Shown here one piece after another: positions 1 through 5,925 of a stretch of 6,833 nt of DNA. The notes beneath the pieces are model-generated. The model was given only the letters and a program-made list of their open reading frames with translations. It was not told where the DNA came from and did no database searches. The DNA comes from Alphaproteobacteria bacterium (lineage in GTDB: Bacteria > Pseudomonadota > Alphaproteobacteria > Rhodobacterales > Rhodobacteraceae): the NCBI GenBank assembly GCA_003694465.1, contig RFKM01000125.1, forward strand, positions 1 through 6,833. Reading direction: 5' to 3'. Position numbers and translations under genes: made by a program. Numbering within the stretch: the stretch's first letter is position 1; each line of letters starts with the position of its first letter.

Positions 1-668
1 GTCGTGTGGCTGTCCGTGCCGACCAGCGTGTCGGGATAGGCCACCGTCTCGCCGTTCTGGTCGGTGTCGGACCAGACGGTCTGGGCGAGATATTCGACGT
101 TCACCTGGTGGCAGATGCCGGTGCCCGGCGGCACCACGCGGAAGTTCTCGAAGGCCGACTGCCCCCATTTGAGGAACTGGTAGCGCTCCATGTTGCGCTC
201 GTATTCACGCTCGACATTGTGCTGGAAGGCCAGCGGGTTGCCGAATTCGTCGATCATCACCGAGTGGTCGATGACGAGGTCGACCGGCACCAGCGGGTTG
301 ATCTTCTTCGCATCCCCCCCGAGCGCCTTGATGCCGTCGCGCATCGCCGCAAGGTCGACCACCGCCGGAACGCCGGTGAAATCCTGCATGAGCACCCGCG
401 CCGGGCGATAGGCGATCTCGCGCGGATTGCGCCCGCCCTTGTCGGCCCATTCCGAAAAGGCCCGGATGTCATCGACCGAAACCGTCCGTCCGCCGTCCTC
501 GAAGCGCAGCAGGTTTTCCAGCACCACCTTCAGCGCCGCCGGCAGGCGCGAGAAATTGCCCAGCCCCGCGGCTTCGGCGGCGGCGATCGAGTAATAGGCG
601 ACGCTGGCGCCGCCCGCATTCAGGGTCTTGCGCGTCTTCGCGGTATCGTGTCCAACAACGATCGGCAT
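1..668 (-). CDS. acnA: Aconitate hydratase AcnA, N-terminal part, runs off the left edge
   Basis: Aconitase interconverts citrate and isocitrate through cis-aconitate in the TCA cycle, using a [4Fe-4S] cluster in the cytoplasm. The 222 visible residues follow the AcnA/IRP1-type family closely: [20 protein letters not shown] at about 91-110, LVIDHSV at 131-137, the FLKWG stretch near 165-169, [13 protein letters not shown] at 182-194 and GTDSHT at 217-222. These belong to domain 1 and contribute substrate and active-site residues. The three cluster-ligand cysteines lie much further along in this roughly 900-residue family and are outside the window, so cluster binding cannot be confirmed here. 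The start ATG (666-668) is supported by a perfect AGGAGG at 675-680, six bases upstream, and gives the short N-terminus MPIVVGHD usual for alphaproteobacterial AcnA. The gene diverges from the DUF1223 gene and has its own promoter candidate at 725-753. Family assignment is secure; only the 5' quarter is seen. Confidence 0.97.
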   Translation of the reverse strand, partial: MPIVVGHDTAKTRKTLNAGGASVAYYSIAAAEAAGLGNFSRLPAALKVVLENLLRFEDGGRTVSVDDIRAFSEWADKGGRNPREIAYRPARVLMQDFTGVPAVVDLAAMRDGIKALGGDAKKINPLVPVDLVIDHSVMIDEFGNPLAFQHNVEREYERNMERYQFLKWGQSAFENFRVVPPGTGICHQVNVEYLAQTVWSDTDQNGETVAYPDTLVGTDSHT

Positions 669-724
669 CGGGAACCTCCTCATAGGGAATCTGTCTCGGC
701 CGCCTTGCGGCGGTATTCGCGGGC

Positions 725-753
725 TTTGTATACCGTTGCACACCGTTTGGCAA
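725..753 (-). promoter_or_regulatory. Putative sigma-70-type promoter of acnA
   Basis: On the minus strand TTGCCA (748-753, five of six matches to TTGACA) is followed after 17 bases by TACAAA (725-730, four of six matches to TATAAT). Transcription would begin near 718, giving a leader of about 50 nt. That leader contains a short hairpin, CCGCC-GCAA-GGCGG (700-713), with a GNRA tetraloop, before the AGGAGG at 675-680. The match is by eye only. Confidence 0.45.
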
Positions 754-770
754 TCCGCCACGGGGGGTGA

Positions 771-784
771 GCCCGGCGCCGGGC
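771..784. repeat. 14-bp perfect palindrome between acnA and the DUF1223 gene
   Basis: GCCCGGCGCCGGGC is exactly self-complementary. It lies in the 195-bp divergent gap, just upstream of the acnA promoter candidate and upstream of the weaker rightward one. It could be a dimeric regulator site or a cruciform/hairpin, but short palindromes of C and G also arise by chance in DNA this G+C-rich. Nothing in the sequence names a regulator. Confidence 0.35.
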
Positions 785-805
785 GGGAATATCGCAAAAC
801 CTTGA

Positions 806-835
806 TTGGTCAGTGAAGGCAGGGCGAGGTAGAAG
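806..835 (+). promoter_or_regulatory. Weak candidate promoter of the DUF1223 gene
   Basis: TTGGTC (806-811) and TAGAAG (830-835, four of six to TATAAT) are 18 bases apart. This would start transcription near 842, which would exclude the GTG at 813 as a start and leave ATG 849 or ATG 864. Both hexamers are poor and the call is tentative. Confidence 0.22.
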
Positions 836-863
836 AAAGACGCCGTTGATGGAACGAGGCCCC

Positions 864-1595
864 ATGCTCTCCAGATTGCTTGCCCGAATCGCGCTCGCCG
901 CCGCCTGCGCCCTGCCGTCCCTGCCGGCGATCGCCGAAGACCCGGCGCCGCAGCCGGTGGTGGTCGAGCTGTTCACCTCGCAGGGGTGTTCCTCCTGCCC
1001 GCCGGTCGATGCGCTGATCGCCGAACTGGCCGAGCGCGAAGACGTTCTGCCGCTGGCCGAGCATGTCGATTACTGGGATTACATCGGCTGGCCCGACCGC
1101 TTCGCCCGCCCCGAACACACCGCGCGGCAGAAGGCCTATGCCCGCATGGCCCATTCCGGTTCGATCTACACGCCGCAGCTGGTGGTCGGCGGGACCGAGC
1201 AGATCGTCGGCTACGAGCCGATGCGCCTGGCCGACCTCGTCCATGCCCAGGCCAAGGCGCCGGCCCGGGTCGAGATCGTGGCCGAGACCGGGGAGGGCGG
1301 CGCCCTCGACCTGCGCCTCGCCCCGCACCAGGGCGCGCGCCTGCCGGGGCAGATCCACGTCGATCTGGTCAGCTACCGGCCCTCGGCGACGGTGGAGATC
1401 CGCCACGGCGAGAATGCCGGAAAGACCATCGTCTATGCCAATATCGTCACCGGCTGGAGCCGCCTTGGCGTCTGGGACGGCCGGGCGCCCTTCGCCGCGC
1501 GCCTCGATCTGGACGGCGCGCCGGAGCTGCGCCATGCGGTGATCGTGCAGGAGCCGGGGCCGGGGGCCATTCTCGGCGCGCTGCGGCTCGACTGA
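864..1595 (+). CDS. Secreted thioredoxin-fold protein, DUF1223 family
   Basis: This 243-residue protein belongs to the DUF1223 family, predicted periplasmic thioredoxin-like proteins of unknown physiological role. Residues 1-24 form a signal peptide: a basic start (R4, R8), a hydrophobic run LARIALAAACAL, and an A-I-A cleavage site before EDP. The mature part opens with the family hallmark VVVELFTSQGCSSCPP, giving a C42-S-S-C45 redox-type motif. YTPQLVVGG at 102-110 supplies the Thr-cis-Pro (T103-P104) expected of a thioredoxin fold. HVDYWDYIGWPDRF at 67-80 is also typical. The C-terminal half (about 125-243) is a beta-rich extension without visible cysteines. I chose ATG 864 because it begins directly at the signal peptide and has GAGG at 856-859, though the spacing is short. 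ATG 849 (MERGP) or GTG 813 would add a non-signal-like N-terminal extension. It diverges from acnA. A disulfide-exchange role is inference from the CxxC. No intrinsic terminator is visible downstream. Confidence 0.9.
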   Translation: MLSRLLARIALAAACALPSLPAIAEDPAPQPVVVELFTSQGCSSCPPVDALIAELAEREDVLPLAEHVDYWDYIGWPDRFARPEHTARQKAYARMAHSGSIYTPQLVVGGTEQIVGYEPMRLADLVHAQAKAPARVEIVAETGEGGALDLRLAPHQGARLPGQIHVDLVSYRPSATVEIRHGENAGKTIVYANIVTGWSRLGVWDGRAPFAARLDLDGAPELRHAVIVQEPGPGAILGALRLD

Positions 1596-1713
1596 TTGGC
1601 GCGGGCATGAGCTACGCATCGTCACGGTCGGCGCACGCCCGGCTCTGTGTGGCGACCGGTTGATTCGCCTTCCCCGCCAGTTCCCTTACCCCATCGCCCG
1701 CCGGGCAGAGGAC

Positions 1714-2358
1714 TCAGACAGTGCCGGCGATGACGATGACGGCGACGTAGTGCAGCGCCGCGGCGGCAAGCACATGGCCGTGCCAGATCGCCGTCGAGAA
1801 GCGCCAGCCCCGGGCGTAGAAGATTGTCCCGACCGTGAAGATCACGCCGCCGCCGAAGATCAGCGCCAGCGCCGCCGGGGGCAGGCGCTCGATCATCGGC
1901 CAGAGGGCGAGCAGCCCGAGCCAGCCCTGGGCGAGGTAGAGCCCGAAGCCGAGGCGCGGCCAGCGCTGGAAGAAGGCAAGCTTCAGAACGATGCCGACGG
2001 CGGCCAGCGCCCAGGCGGCGAGCGCGAGGGCCACGCCGCGCCCGCCGCCAATTCCGATCAGCGCCAGCGGCGTATAGGTGCCGGCGATCATCAGGTAGAT
2101 CGCGGCATGATCGAAGCGCCGGAGCACGGCCCGCAGGCGGCGATGCAAGGTCATGTTGTAGGCGGCCGACAGGGCAAAGGTGGCGATGAGGCCGGCGGCA
2201 TAGGGAACGAGCGGCCAGAGCCGCTCGGCCGGAACGGAGAGCGCCGCCCAGACCAGAAGCGCCGTCGCGCCGGCAATGGCAAAGACCACGCCGAGGGCAT
2301 GCATCACCCCGTCGGCGATATGTTCGGCAAGGCTATGTTCGAGTCCGAATCGGCGCAT
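1714..2358 (-). CDS. Hemolysin III / PAQR-family integral membrane protein with altered metal site
   Basis: This 214-residue protein has about seven hydrophobic segments (roughly 15-40, 47-66, 84-101, 107-128, 136-154, 162-182 and 191-212), matching the seven-helix hemolysin III (TrhA/YqfA) branch of the PAQR superfamily. Family motifs are clear: LSAAYN at 63-68, FDHAAIYLMIAGTYTP at 82-97 and IWHGHVLAAAALH at 191-203. Haemolysis is a historical label; members are thought to act in membrane or lipid homeostasis. Eukaryotic PAQRs use three His to bind zinc. Here the SxxxH-type position is N68 and the first His of the HxxxH pair is T189; only H193 remains, together with the conserved D83. I recall this N-containing form in other alphaproteobacterial members, so it may mark a subfamily, not decay. 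The start at 2356-2358 has AGGAG at 2364-2368, five bases upstream. The gene converges with the DUF1223 gene and lies 137 bp downstream of the decarboxylase gene. A TAACAT -10-like site (2377-2382) lacks a good -35. Confidence 0.93.
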   Translation of the reverse strand: MRRFGLEHSLAEHIADGVMHALGVVFAIAGATALLVWAALSVPAERLWPLVPYAAGLIATFALSAAYNMTLHRRLRAVLRRFDHAAIYLMIAGTYTPLALIGIGGGRGVALALAAWALAAVGIVLKLAFFQRWPRLGFGLYLAQGWLGLLALWPMIERLPPAALALIFGGGVIFTVGTIFYARGWRFSTAIWHGHVLAAAALHYVAVIVIAGTV

Positions 2359-2432
2359 GTCGTCTCCTGTTGGCCGATGTTAGGGCCGGGGGTGGTGAAA
2401 ATCTGGTTGACGCCGCGTTCCCCGGCCGCGCT

Positions 2433-2450
2433 TCGGCGGGTACCTGCCGA
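2433..2450. repeat. 18-nt imperfect palindrome between the decarboxylase and hemolysin III genes
   Basis: TCGGCGGGTACCTGCCGA pairs at eight of nine positions with its own reverse complement, and the ninth is a G-T wobble. It sits in the 137-bp gap, after the decarboxylase stop codon and about 75 bp before the hemolysin III start. As RNA on either strand it is at most a weak hairpin without a U tract, so it is not a convincing terminator. An operator-like site is possible but unsupported. Nothing else in the gap stands out. Confidence 0.3.
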
Positions 2451-2495
2451 CAGCCGAACGGCGAGAAGGGTCTGCAAGTAGATTCACGCAAAAGA

Positions 2496-3893
2496 TCAAA
2501 TACGGCCCGCAAGCTCCTGAAGAACCGTCGGAATCATCATCACGTCCTCCCGCGTGCAATCGAACTGCCCGACCTGCACCCGGATCACGTAGCGGCCGTC
2601 ATGGCGGGTCTGGGTCAGGTAGATGCGCCCGTCGCGGTTGACCGCCTCGAGCAGGCGCTCGGTGGTCGCGTCATCGCGAAAGCGGAAGGTGAAGAGCGAG
2701 AGAATCGGCCCCGTGACCACCTCGAACCCGTCGAGCCGGGCGATCGCCGCCGCCGCTTCCTCGGCCCAGGCGACGTGGTTTCGAATGCGCTGGCGCAGGC
2801 CCGACAGGCCCTCGGCGCGCAGCAGGAACCAGATCTTCAGCGCCCGGAAGCGCCGGCCCAGCGGCAGGGTCCATTCGTTGTAGTTCACCACCGTCTCGGC
2901 GCCGGGGGTTTTCAGGTAATCCGGGCGCAGGCCCATGGTGGCGATCTGCGGGGCCGGGTCGCGCAGGAACTGCACCGAGGCGTCGAACTGCGCCCCGAGC
3001 CACTTGTGCGGGTTGAAGACGATGCTGTCGGCCGCCTCGACACCTTCCCAGAGGCGGCGGAACTCGGGGGCGATCATCGCAGACCCGGCCCAGGCGGCAT
3101 CGACATGGGTGGGCAGGCCATGGGCCTTTGCCACCGGGATGCAGGCGGCAATGTCGTCGCAGGCGCCGATCGACGTCCCGCCGGTAGCCAGAATCACCCC
3201 CGCCGGGCGCAGGCCCGCGGCAAGGTCGGCGCGGATTGCCGAATCGAGCGCCTCCGGATCCATCGAATGGAGCGGATCGCCGGGGCGGGTCGGCACCCGC
3301 ACGAGGTTCTCCTGCCCGATGCCGGACAGGCGCGCGGCCTTGTCGACCGAGGAATGGGCCTCGGCCGAGGCGTAGAGGCGCAGCCGGGGCATGGATGAAA
3401 GACCCTTTGCAACACCTTCGAAACCAAGGGCTTTTTCGCGCATCGTCAGGACGGCCGAAAAGGTCGCCGTGGTGGCGCTGTCATGGATCGTGCCGGTGAA
3501 CCCCTCTGGCAGACCCAGCCCCGCGCGCAGCCAGTCGATGACCAGCGCCTCCATCTCGTTCGCCGCCGGCGCCGTCTGCCAGAGCATCGCCTGCGCCGCC
3601 ATGGCATTGGCCAGCTGCTCGGCCAGCATCGAGGCGGGAGCGGCATTGGCCGGGAAATAGGCGAAGAAGCGCGGATGCTGCCAGTGCGTCATGGCGTCGG
3701 GCACGAGGCGGGTGAAATCGTCGAAGATCCGTTCGATCGGTTCGGGCTCTTCGGGCACCGGCGCCTCGATGCGGGCGCGAAAGGCGCCGGGGTCGATGTC
3801 GGGGCGCACCGGGCGCTCGCGCAGGCTGGCGTGATAGGCGCGCGCCCAGTCGGCGGCGCGTTTCGACCAATAGGCCAGATCGTCGTGGTTCAT
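2496..3893 (-). CDS. Pyridoxal-phosphate-dependent group II decarboxylase, aromatic-L-amino-acid decarboxylase-like
   Basis: This 465-residue cytoplasmic enzyme belongs to fold-type I, group II PLP decarboxylases (DDC/AADC family, usually about 470-500 residues), which turn amino acids into amines plus CO2. It aligns with animal DDC throughout: HWQHPRFFAYFP at 70-81; the phosphate-binding region HDSATTATF at 137-145; H180 (PLP-stacking His, in SAEAHSSVDKA); T240; D265 in HVDAAWAGSA (pairs with the pyridine nitrogen); the Schiff-base lysine K297 in NPHKWLG; and LPLGRRFRALKIWF at about 344-357. Y326 sits 29 residues after the lysine, where DDC has its catalytic-loop Tyr332. A Phe there marks aldehyde synthases, so this looks like a true decarboxylase. 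The substrate-pocket FPT of animal DDC is FPA here (A82), so the substrate (Trp, Phe, Tyr, Dopa or another amino acid) cannot be named. The start at 3891-3893 has only a weak GAGAG upstream. A promoter candidate lies at 3921-3949. The papain-like gene ends 80 bp upstream. Confidence 0.95.
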   Translation of the reverse strand: MNHDDLAYWSKRAADWARAYHASLRERPVRPDIDPGAFRARIEAPVPEEPEPIERIFDDFTRLVPDAMTHWQHPRFFAYFPANAAPASMLAEQLANAMAAQAMLWQTAPAANEMEALVIDWLRAGLGLPEGFTGTIHDSATTATFSAVLTMREKALGFEGVAKGLSSMPRLRLYASAEAHSSVDKAARLSGIGQENLVRVPTRPGDPLHSMDPEALDSAIRADLAAGLRPAGVILATGGTSIGACDDIAACIPVAKAHGLPTHVDAAWAGSAMIAPEFRRLWEGVEAADSIVFNPHKWLGAQFDASVQFLRDPAPQIATMGLRPDYLKTPGAETVVNYNEWTLPLGRRFRALKIWFLLRAEGLSGLRQRIRNHVAWAEEAAAAIARLDGFEVVTGPILSLFTFRFRDDATTERLLEAVNRDGRIYLTQTRHDGRYVIRVQVGQFDCTREDVMMIPTVLQELAGRI

Positions 3894-3920
3894 GGGGGCT
3901 CTCGCTCGGGTTTTCGGCCG

Positions 3921-3949
3921 AGCCTAGGGGCGGCGGCTCGGGGCGACAA
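3921..3949 (-). promoter_or_regulatory. Putative promoter of the decarboxylase gene
   Basis: Minus-strand TTGTCG (3944-3949, four of six to TTGACA) and TAGGCT (3921-3926) are separated by exactly 17 bases in the 80-bp gap between the papain-like gene and the decarboxylase gene. Transcription would begin near 3914, about 20 nt before the start codon. The TAGNNT -10 resembles the other candidates at 5698-5703 and 6785-6790. Confidence 0.42.
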
Positions 3950-3973
3950 GGGGCTTTCCGGCGCCCGGCGCGG

Positions 3974-4804
3974 TCAGGCGCGGGCCGGGGCGGGGGTGGC
4001 CTCTTGCCCCGCCTCGCTGGCCCCGGGCTCGTCTTCGGCCCAGTGCAGACGGTGCGGGTCAAACCCGAGCACAAGCGTCGGCTTGACGACCTCGAAATAG
4101 GGCGAGAGGTCGAAATCGCGCGGGGTGAAGAGCGAGTGGTGGCGGATGGTGAGAATCTCGCGGCGGCCATACTCGCCCGCCGGCCCGCTGCATCGGACCT
4201 CCGGCAGGATCGGGTAGCGCACCGACTGGAAGGCCTGGGCGATGAGCGAGGAACAGATGGCGCGGGTCGGGTCGCCCGAGCCGAGCGAGAGCATCCGCCG
4301 GCGCCAGCGCACCGGAACCGGCGGGGTGGGCAGGAAGTAGCGCAGAAGGTCGATGATGTTGCGCAGGTCGTAGCGCAGGCCGAGTTTCGAGACCATGAAA
4401 TCGACGACGGCGGCGCGCTCCTCTTCGGTCAGCCCGACCGCCCGACAGATCCGGGTGTTGAAGCTTTCGTAGCGCGAGAGCGGGGTCGCCACGCAGCCCT
4501 CGCCGAGGTTCACCTCGATCAGCCGCGGCCGTTCGCTGCCGTCTGCCGGGGCGGGCAGGGCGTTGCCCACGTAGAGCGCGGCATGGGACCACGTCGACTG
4601 GGTGAGATACTTGATCGCGTTGGAGATGCGTTCGTTGCCCTCGATGAGCAGAACGTCGCCGGGCCGCAGAACCTGGCAGAGGGTGGTGAAATCGGACGGC
4701 GTATAGGGGTGATAGCCGGAACTGCGCGCGCGCAGACGGCCGGCCAGAAGGTGGCCGACACGGTCGAGCAGGCGGTCGATCCAGTGCGTATTTTCCGCGG
4801 TCAT
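3974..4804 (-). CDS. Permuted papain-like cysteine hydrolase (YiiX/YebB-like, C92 type)
   Basis: This 276-residue protein has the circularly permuted NlpC/P60-papain arrangement of the YaeF/YiiX/YebB family, in which the catalytic His precedes the Cys. GDVLLIEGNERISNAIKYLT at 49-68 opens the fold. The likely catalytic residues are H74 (WSHAALYVG), E97 (RLIEVNLGEG) and C184 (ICSSLIAQAF). Members are predicted amidases or thioesterases acting on lipid- or peptide-linked substrates; the substrate of this one is unknown. No signal peptide is visible: the first 28 residues look like a basic amphipathic helix, so it is probably cytosolic or peripheral to the membrane. The last 20 residues are Ala/Glu/Pro-rich and probably disordered. 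The start at 4802-4804 is fixed by GGAGG at 4812-4816, seven bases upstream, which is buried in a perfect 8-bp inverted repeat (4812-4840). tpiA ends 115 bp upstream on the same strand and the decarboxylase begins 80 bp downstream. Confidence 0.88.
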   Translation of the reverse strand: MTAENTHWIDRLLDRVGHLLAGRLRARSSGYHPYTPSDFTTLCQVLRPGDVLLIEGNERISNAIKYLTQSTWSHAALYVGNALPAPADGSERPRLIEVNLGEGCVATPLSRYESFNTRICRAVGLTEEERAAVVDFMVSKLGLRYDLRNIIDLLRYFLPTPPVPVRWRRRMLSLGSGDPTRAICSSLIAQAFQSVRYPILPEVRCSGPAGEYGRREILTIRHHSLFTPRDFDLSPYFEVVKPTLVLGFDPHRLHWAEDEPGASEAGQEATPAPARA

Positions 4805-4811
4805 GGCGTGG

Positions 4812-4840
4812 CCTCCGGCCTTTCATATAACAGCCGGAGG
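4812..4840 (-). promoter_or_regulatory. Hairpin enclosing the ribosome binding site of the papain-like gene
   Basis: In the minus-strand message CCUCCGGC (from 4840-4833) is perfectly complementary to GCCGGAGG (from 4819-4812), with a 13-nt A/U-rich loop. The second arm contains the whole GGAGG SD, which ends seven bases before the ATG, so the folded leader would block ribosome entry. The loop also contains TTATAT (4825-4830), which could instead be a -10 box with a poor -35 (CTGCCG, 4848-4853). If transcription starts just after it, the first arm is not transcribed and the hairpin does not form. Confidence 0.5.
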
Positions 4841-4844
4841 GCCC

Positions 4845-4869
4845 GGGCGGCAGGAGCCTTCCTGCGCCC
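4845..4869 (-). terminator. Stem-loop downstream of tpiA, possible terminator lacking a U tract
   Basis: GGGC and GCAGGA (4845-4848, 4850-4855) pair with TCCTGC and GCCC (4860-4869) around a four-base loop, making ten base pairs with one bulged G at 4849. It lies about 50 nt past the tpiA stop on the same strand. Read leftward it is followed by GGGCCCTCCGG, not a T run, so it is not a standard intrinsic terminator. It may stabilise the tpiA 3' end or work with Rho. Confidence 0.4.
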
Positions 4870-4919
4870 TCACGCAAATGCGATGGATCGTGTGCGGCCG
4901 CCCCGCGCGCCCGGCAGGC

Positions 4920-5666
4920 TCAGGCCTCTTCCAGCGCCGCGATGATCGGCGAGAAATCGGCGGCCTTGAGCGAGGCGCCGCCGACCAGCGCCCCGTCGAC
5001 ATTGGCCACGGCAAAGATCTCGGCCGCGTTCGAGGGCTTGACCGAGCCGCCATAGAGCACCCGGATCGCTTCGCCCTCGGCGCCGAAGCGCTTGACCAGT
5101 TCGGCACGGATGAAGTCGTGCACCTCGCCGATCTGCCCAGTGGTGGGGATCTTGCCGGTGCCGATGGCCCAGATCGGCTCGTAGGCGACGACGGTATTGG
5201 CCCCGGTCGCCCCGTCGGGGAGCGATCCGGCCAGCTGCCCGCCGATGATGTCGAGGGTGAGACCGCCCTCGCGCTCGGCGAGGCTCTCGCCGCAGCAGAT
5301 CACCGCAACGAGCCCGGCCCGGTGCGCCGCCTCGGCCTTGGCGCGCACCATCGCGTCGGTCTCGCCGTGGTCGTCGCGACGCTCGGAATGGCCGACGATG
5401 ACATGGCTCGCGCCGGCGTCGGCCAGCATCGGGGCGGAGATGTCGCCGGTATGGGCGCCGCTCTCGGCGGCATGGCAATCCTGCCCGCCGGTGGCGATGG
5501 CGCTGCCATTCGCGAGGCGTGACATCCGCTCGAGCAGGGTCGCCGGCGGGCAGAGCAGCACATCGACCTTCGGGTCGGGATGGGCCGCGATGAGGGCCTC
5601 GACCTCGGAAAGGCTCGCCCCGGTGCCGTTCATCTTCCAGTTGCCTGCCGCCAGTTTGCGCCGCAT
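4920..5666 (-). CDS. tpiA: Triosephosphate isomerase
   Basis: TpiA interconverts dihydroxyacetone phosphate and glyceraldehyde 3-phosphate in glycolysis and gluconeogenesis, in the cytoplasm, normally as a dimeric TIM barrel. The protein is 248 residues, the normal length (about 250). Catalytic positions are all present: N9 and K11 in [10 protein letters not shown]93 in VIVGHSERR, and the general base E163 in [12 protein letters not shown], which also contains the mobile loop-6 sequence. The phosphate-binding stretch [13 protein letters not shown] is at 204-216 and [10 protein letters not shown] at 225-234. I chose the ATG at 5664-5666 because [14 protein letters not shown] is the standard N-terminus and GGGAG at 5673-5677 lies six bases upstream. 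The reading frame stays open to 5846, but the extra 60 residues have no family counterpart and overlap the putative promoter (5698-5725). The gene diverges from ndk. Confidence 0.98.
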   Translation of the reverse strand: MRRKLAAGNWKMNGTGASLSEVEALIAAHPDPKVDVLLCPPATLLERMSRLANGSAIATGGQDCHAAESGAHTGDISAPMLADAGASHVIVGHSERRDDHGETDAMVRAKAEAAHRAGLVAVICCGESLAEREGGLTLDIIGGQLAGSLPDGATGANTVVAYEPIWAIGTGKIPTTGQIGEVHDFIRAELVKRFGAEGEAIRVLYGGSVKPSNAAEIFAVANVDGALVGGASLKAADFSPIIAALEEA

Positions 5667-5697
5667 GTCTCTCTCCCCCTGTTGCTCGGTTCCGCAG

Positions 5698-5725
5698 ACC
5701 CTAACGCGCCCGGCACAAAAGGCAA
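5698..5725 (-). promoter_or_regulatory. Putative promoter of tpiA
   Basis: Minus-strand TTGCCT (5720-5725) and TAGGGT (5698-5703) are separated by 16 bases and would start transcription near 5691, about 25 nt before the tpiA start codon. The -10 fits the TAGNNT form of the other candidates in this window. Judged by eye. Confidence 0.4.
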
Positions 5726-5744
5726 CGCCGGCGGTTGCGCCAAA

Positions 5745-5808
5745 GCGCCGCAAAGGCGCAGGCGGTCCGTGGGAGGCAATGCCCGGCCGGCCTGCGCCCC
5801 GGCCGGGG
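5745..5808. repeat. Cluster of inverted repeats between the tpiA and ndk promoters
   Basis: Two hairpin-capable elements lie between the divergent promoter candidates. The first is GCGCC-GCAAA-GGCGC (5745-5759). In the second, CCCGGCCGG (5782-5790) pairs with CCGGCCGGG (5799-5807) across eight bases, and the right arm lies inside a perfect 12-bp palindrome, CCCCGGCCGGGG (5797-5808). They lie outside both predicted transcripts, so a role would be at the DNA level (regulator binding or cruciform). High G+C makes chance occurrence quite possible. No gene is seen in the 259-bp gap. Confidence 0.35.
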
Positions 5809-5839
5809 AAAGACGCGCCGAAACCCCGCTTGCAGGCCC

Positions 5840-5868
5840 TTCCCATCGCCGCCCGGCCATGCTAGCAG
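5840..5868 (+). promoter_or_regulatory. Putative promoter of ndk
   Basis: TTCCCA (5840-5845, four of six to TTGACA) and TAGCAG (5863-5868, three of six to TATAAT) are spaced 17 bases apart. Transcription would begin near 5875, giving a leader of about 50 nt. The -10 lies in a GCTAGC context. Confidence 0.33.
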
Positions 5869-5925
5869 GCGCGCGATTGTCACCGGGCCGCCCGCGCCCG
5901 CCAGCACCGCAGGAAAGAGGACCAC

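Noticed and set aside
813..863. Upstream GTG start for the DUF1223 protein
   Set aside because: It adds a basic, non-signal-like segment before the signal peptide and lacks an SD; ATG 864 begins the signal peptide directly.
897..908. Possible lipobox ending at Cys15 of the DUF1223 protein
   Set aside because: The residues before the Cys are A-A-A, without the Leu/Val/Ile expected at -3, and a good A-I-A signal peptidase I site lies downstream.
810..1625. Leftward open frame of 271 codons opposite the DUF1223 gene
   Set aside because: The plus strand carries a signal peptide, CxxC and family motifs in frame. The opposite frame has no family features.
1651..1669. Short inverted repeat GGCGA/TCGCC after the DUF1223 gene as a terminator
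   Set aside because: Only five pairs, a nine-base loop and no T run; too weak to call.
2370..3398. Long rightward open frame of 342 codons opposite the decarboxylase
   Set aside because: It is the antisense shadow of the decarboxylase gene, whose full set of PLP-enzyme motifs is on the minus strand. Its composition is typical of high-G+C antisense frames.
4004..4945. Rightward open frame of 313 codons opposite the papain-like gene
   Set aside because: Antisense shadow; the minus-strand protein has the ordered His, Glu and Cys of the permuted papain fold.
5667..5846. N-terminal extension of TpiA by 60 residues
   Set aside because: The extension has no family counterpart and overlaps the probable promoter. 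The ATG at 5664-5666 has a good SD and gives the standard N-terminus.
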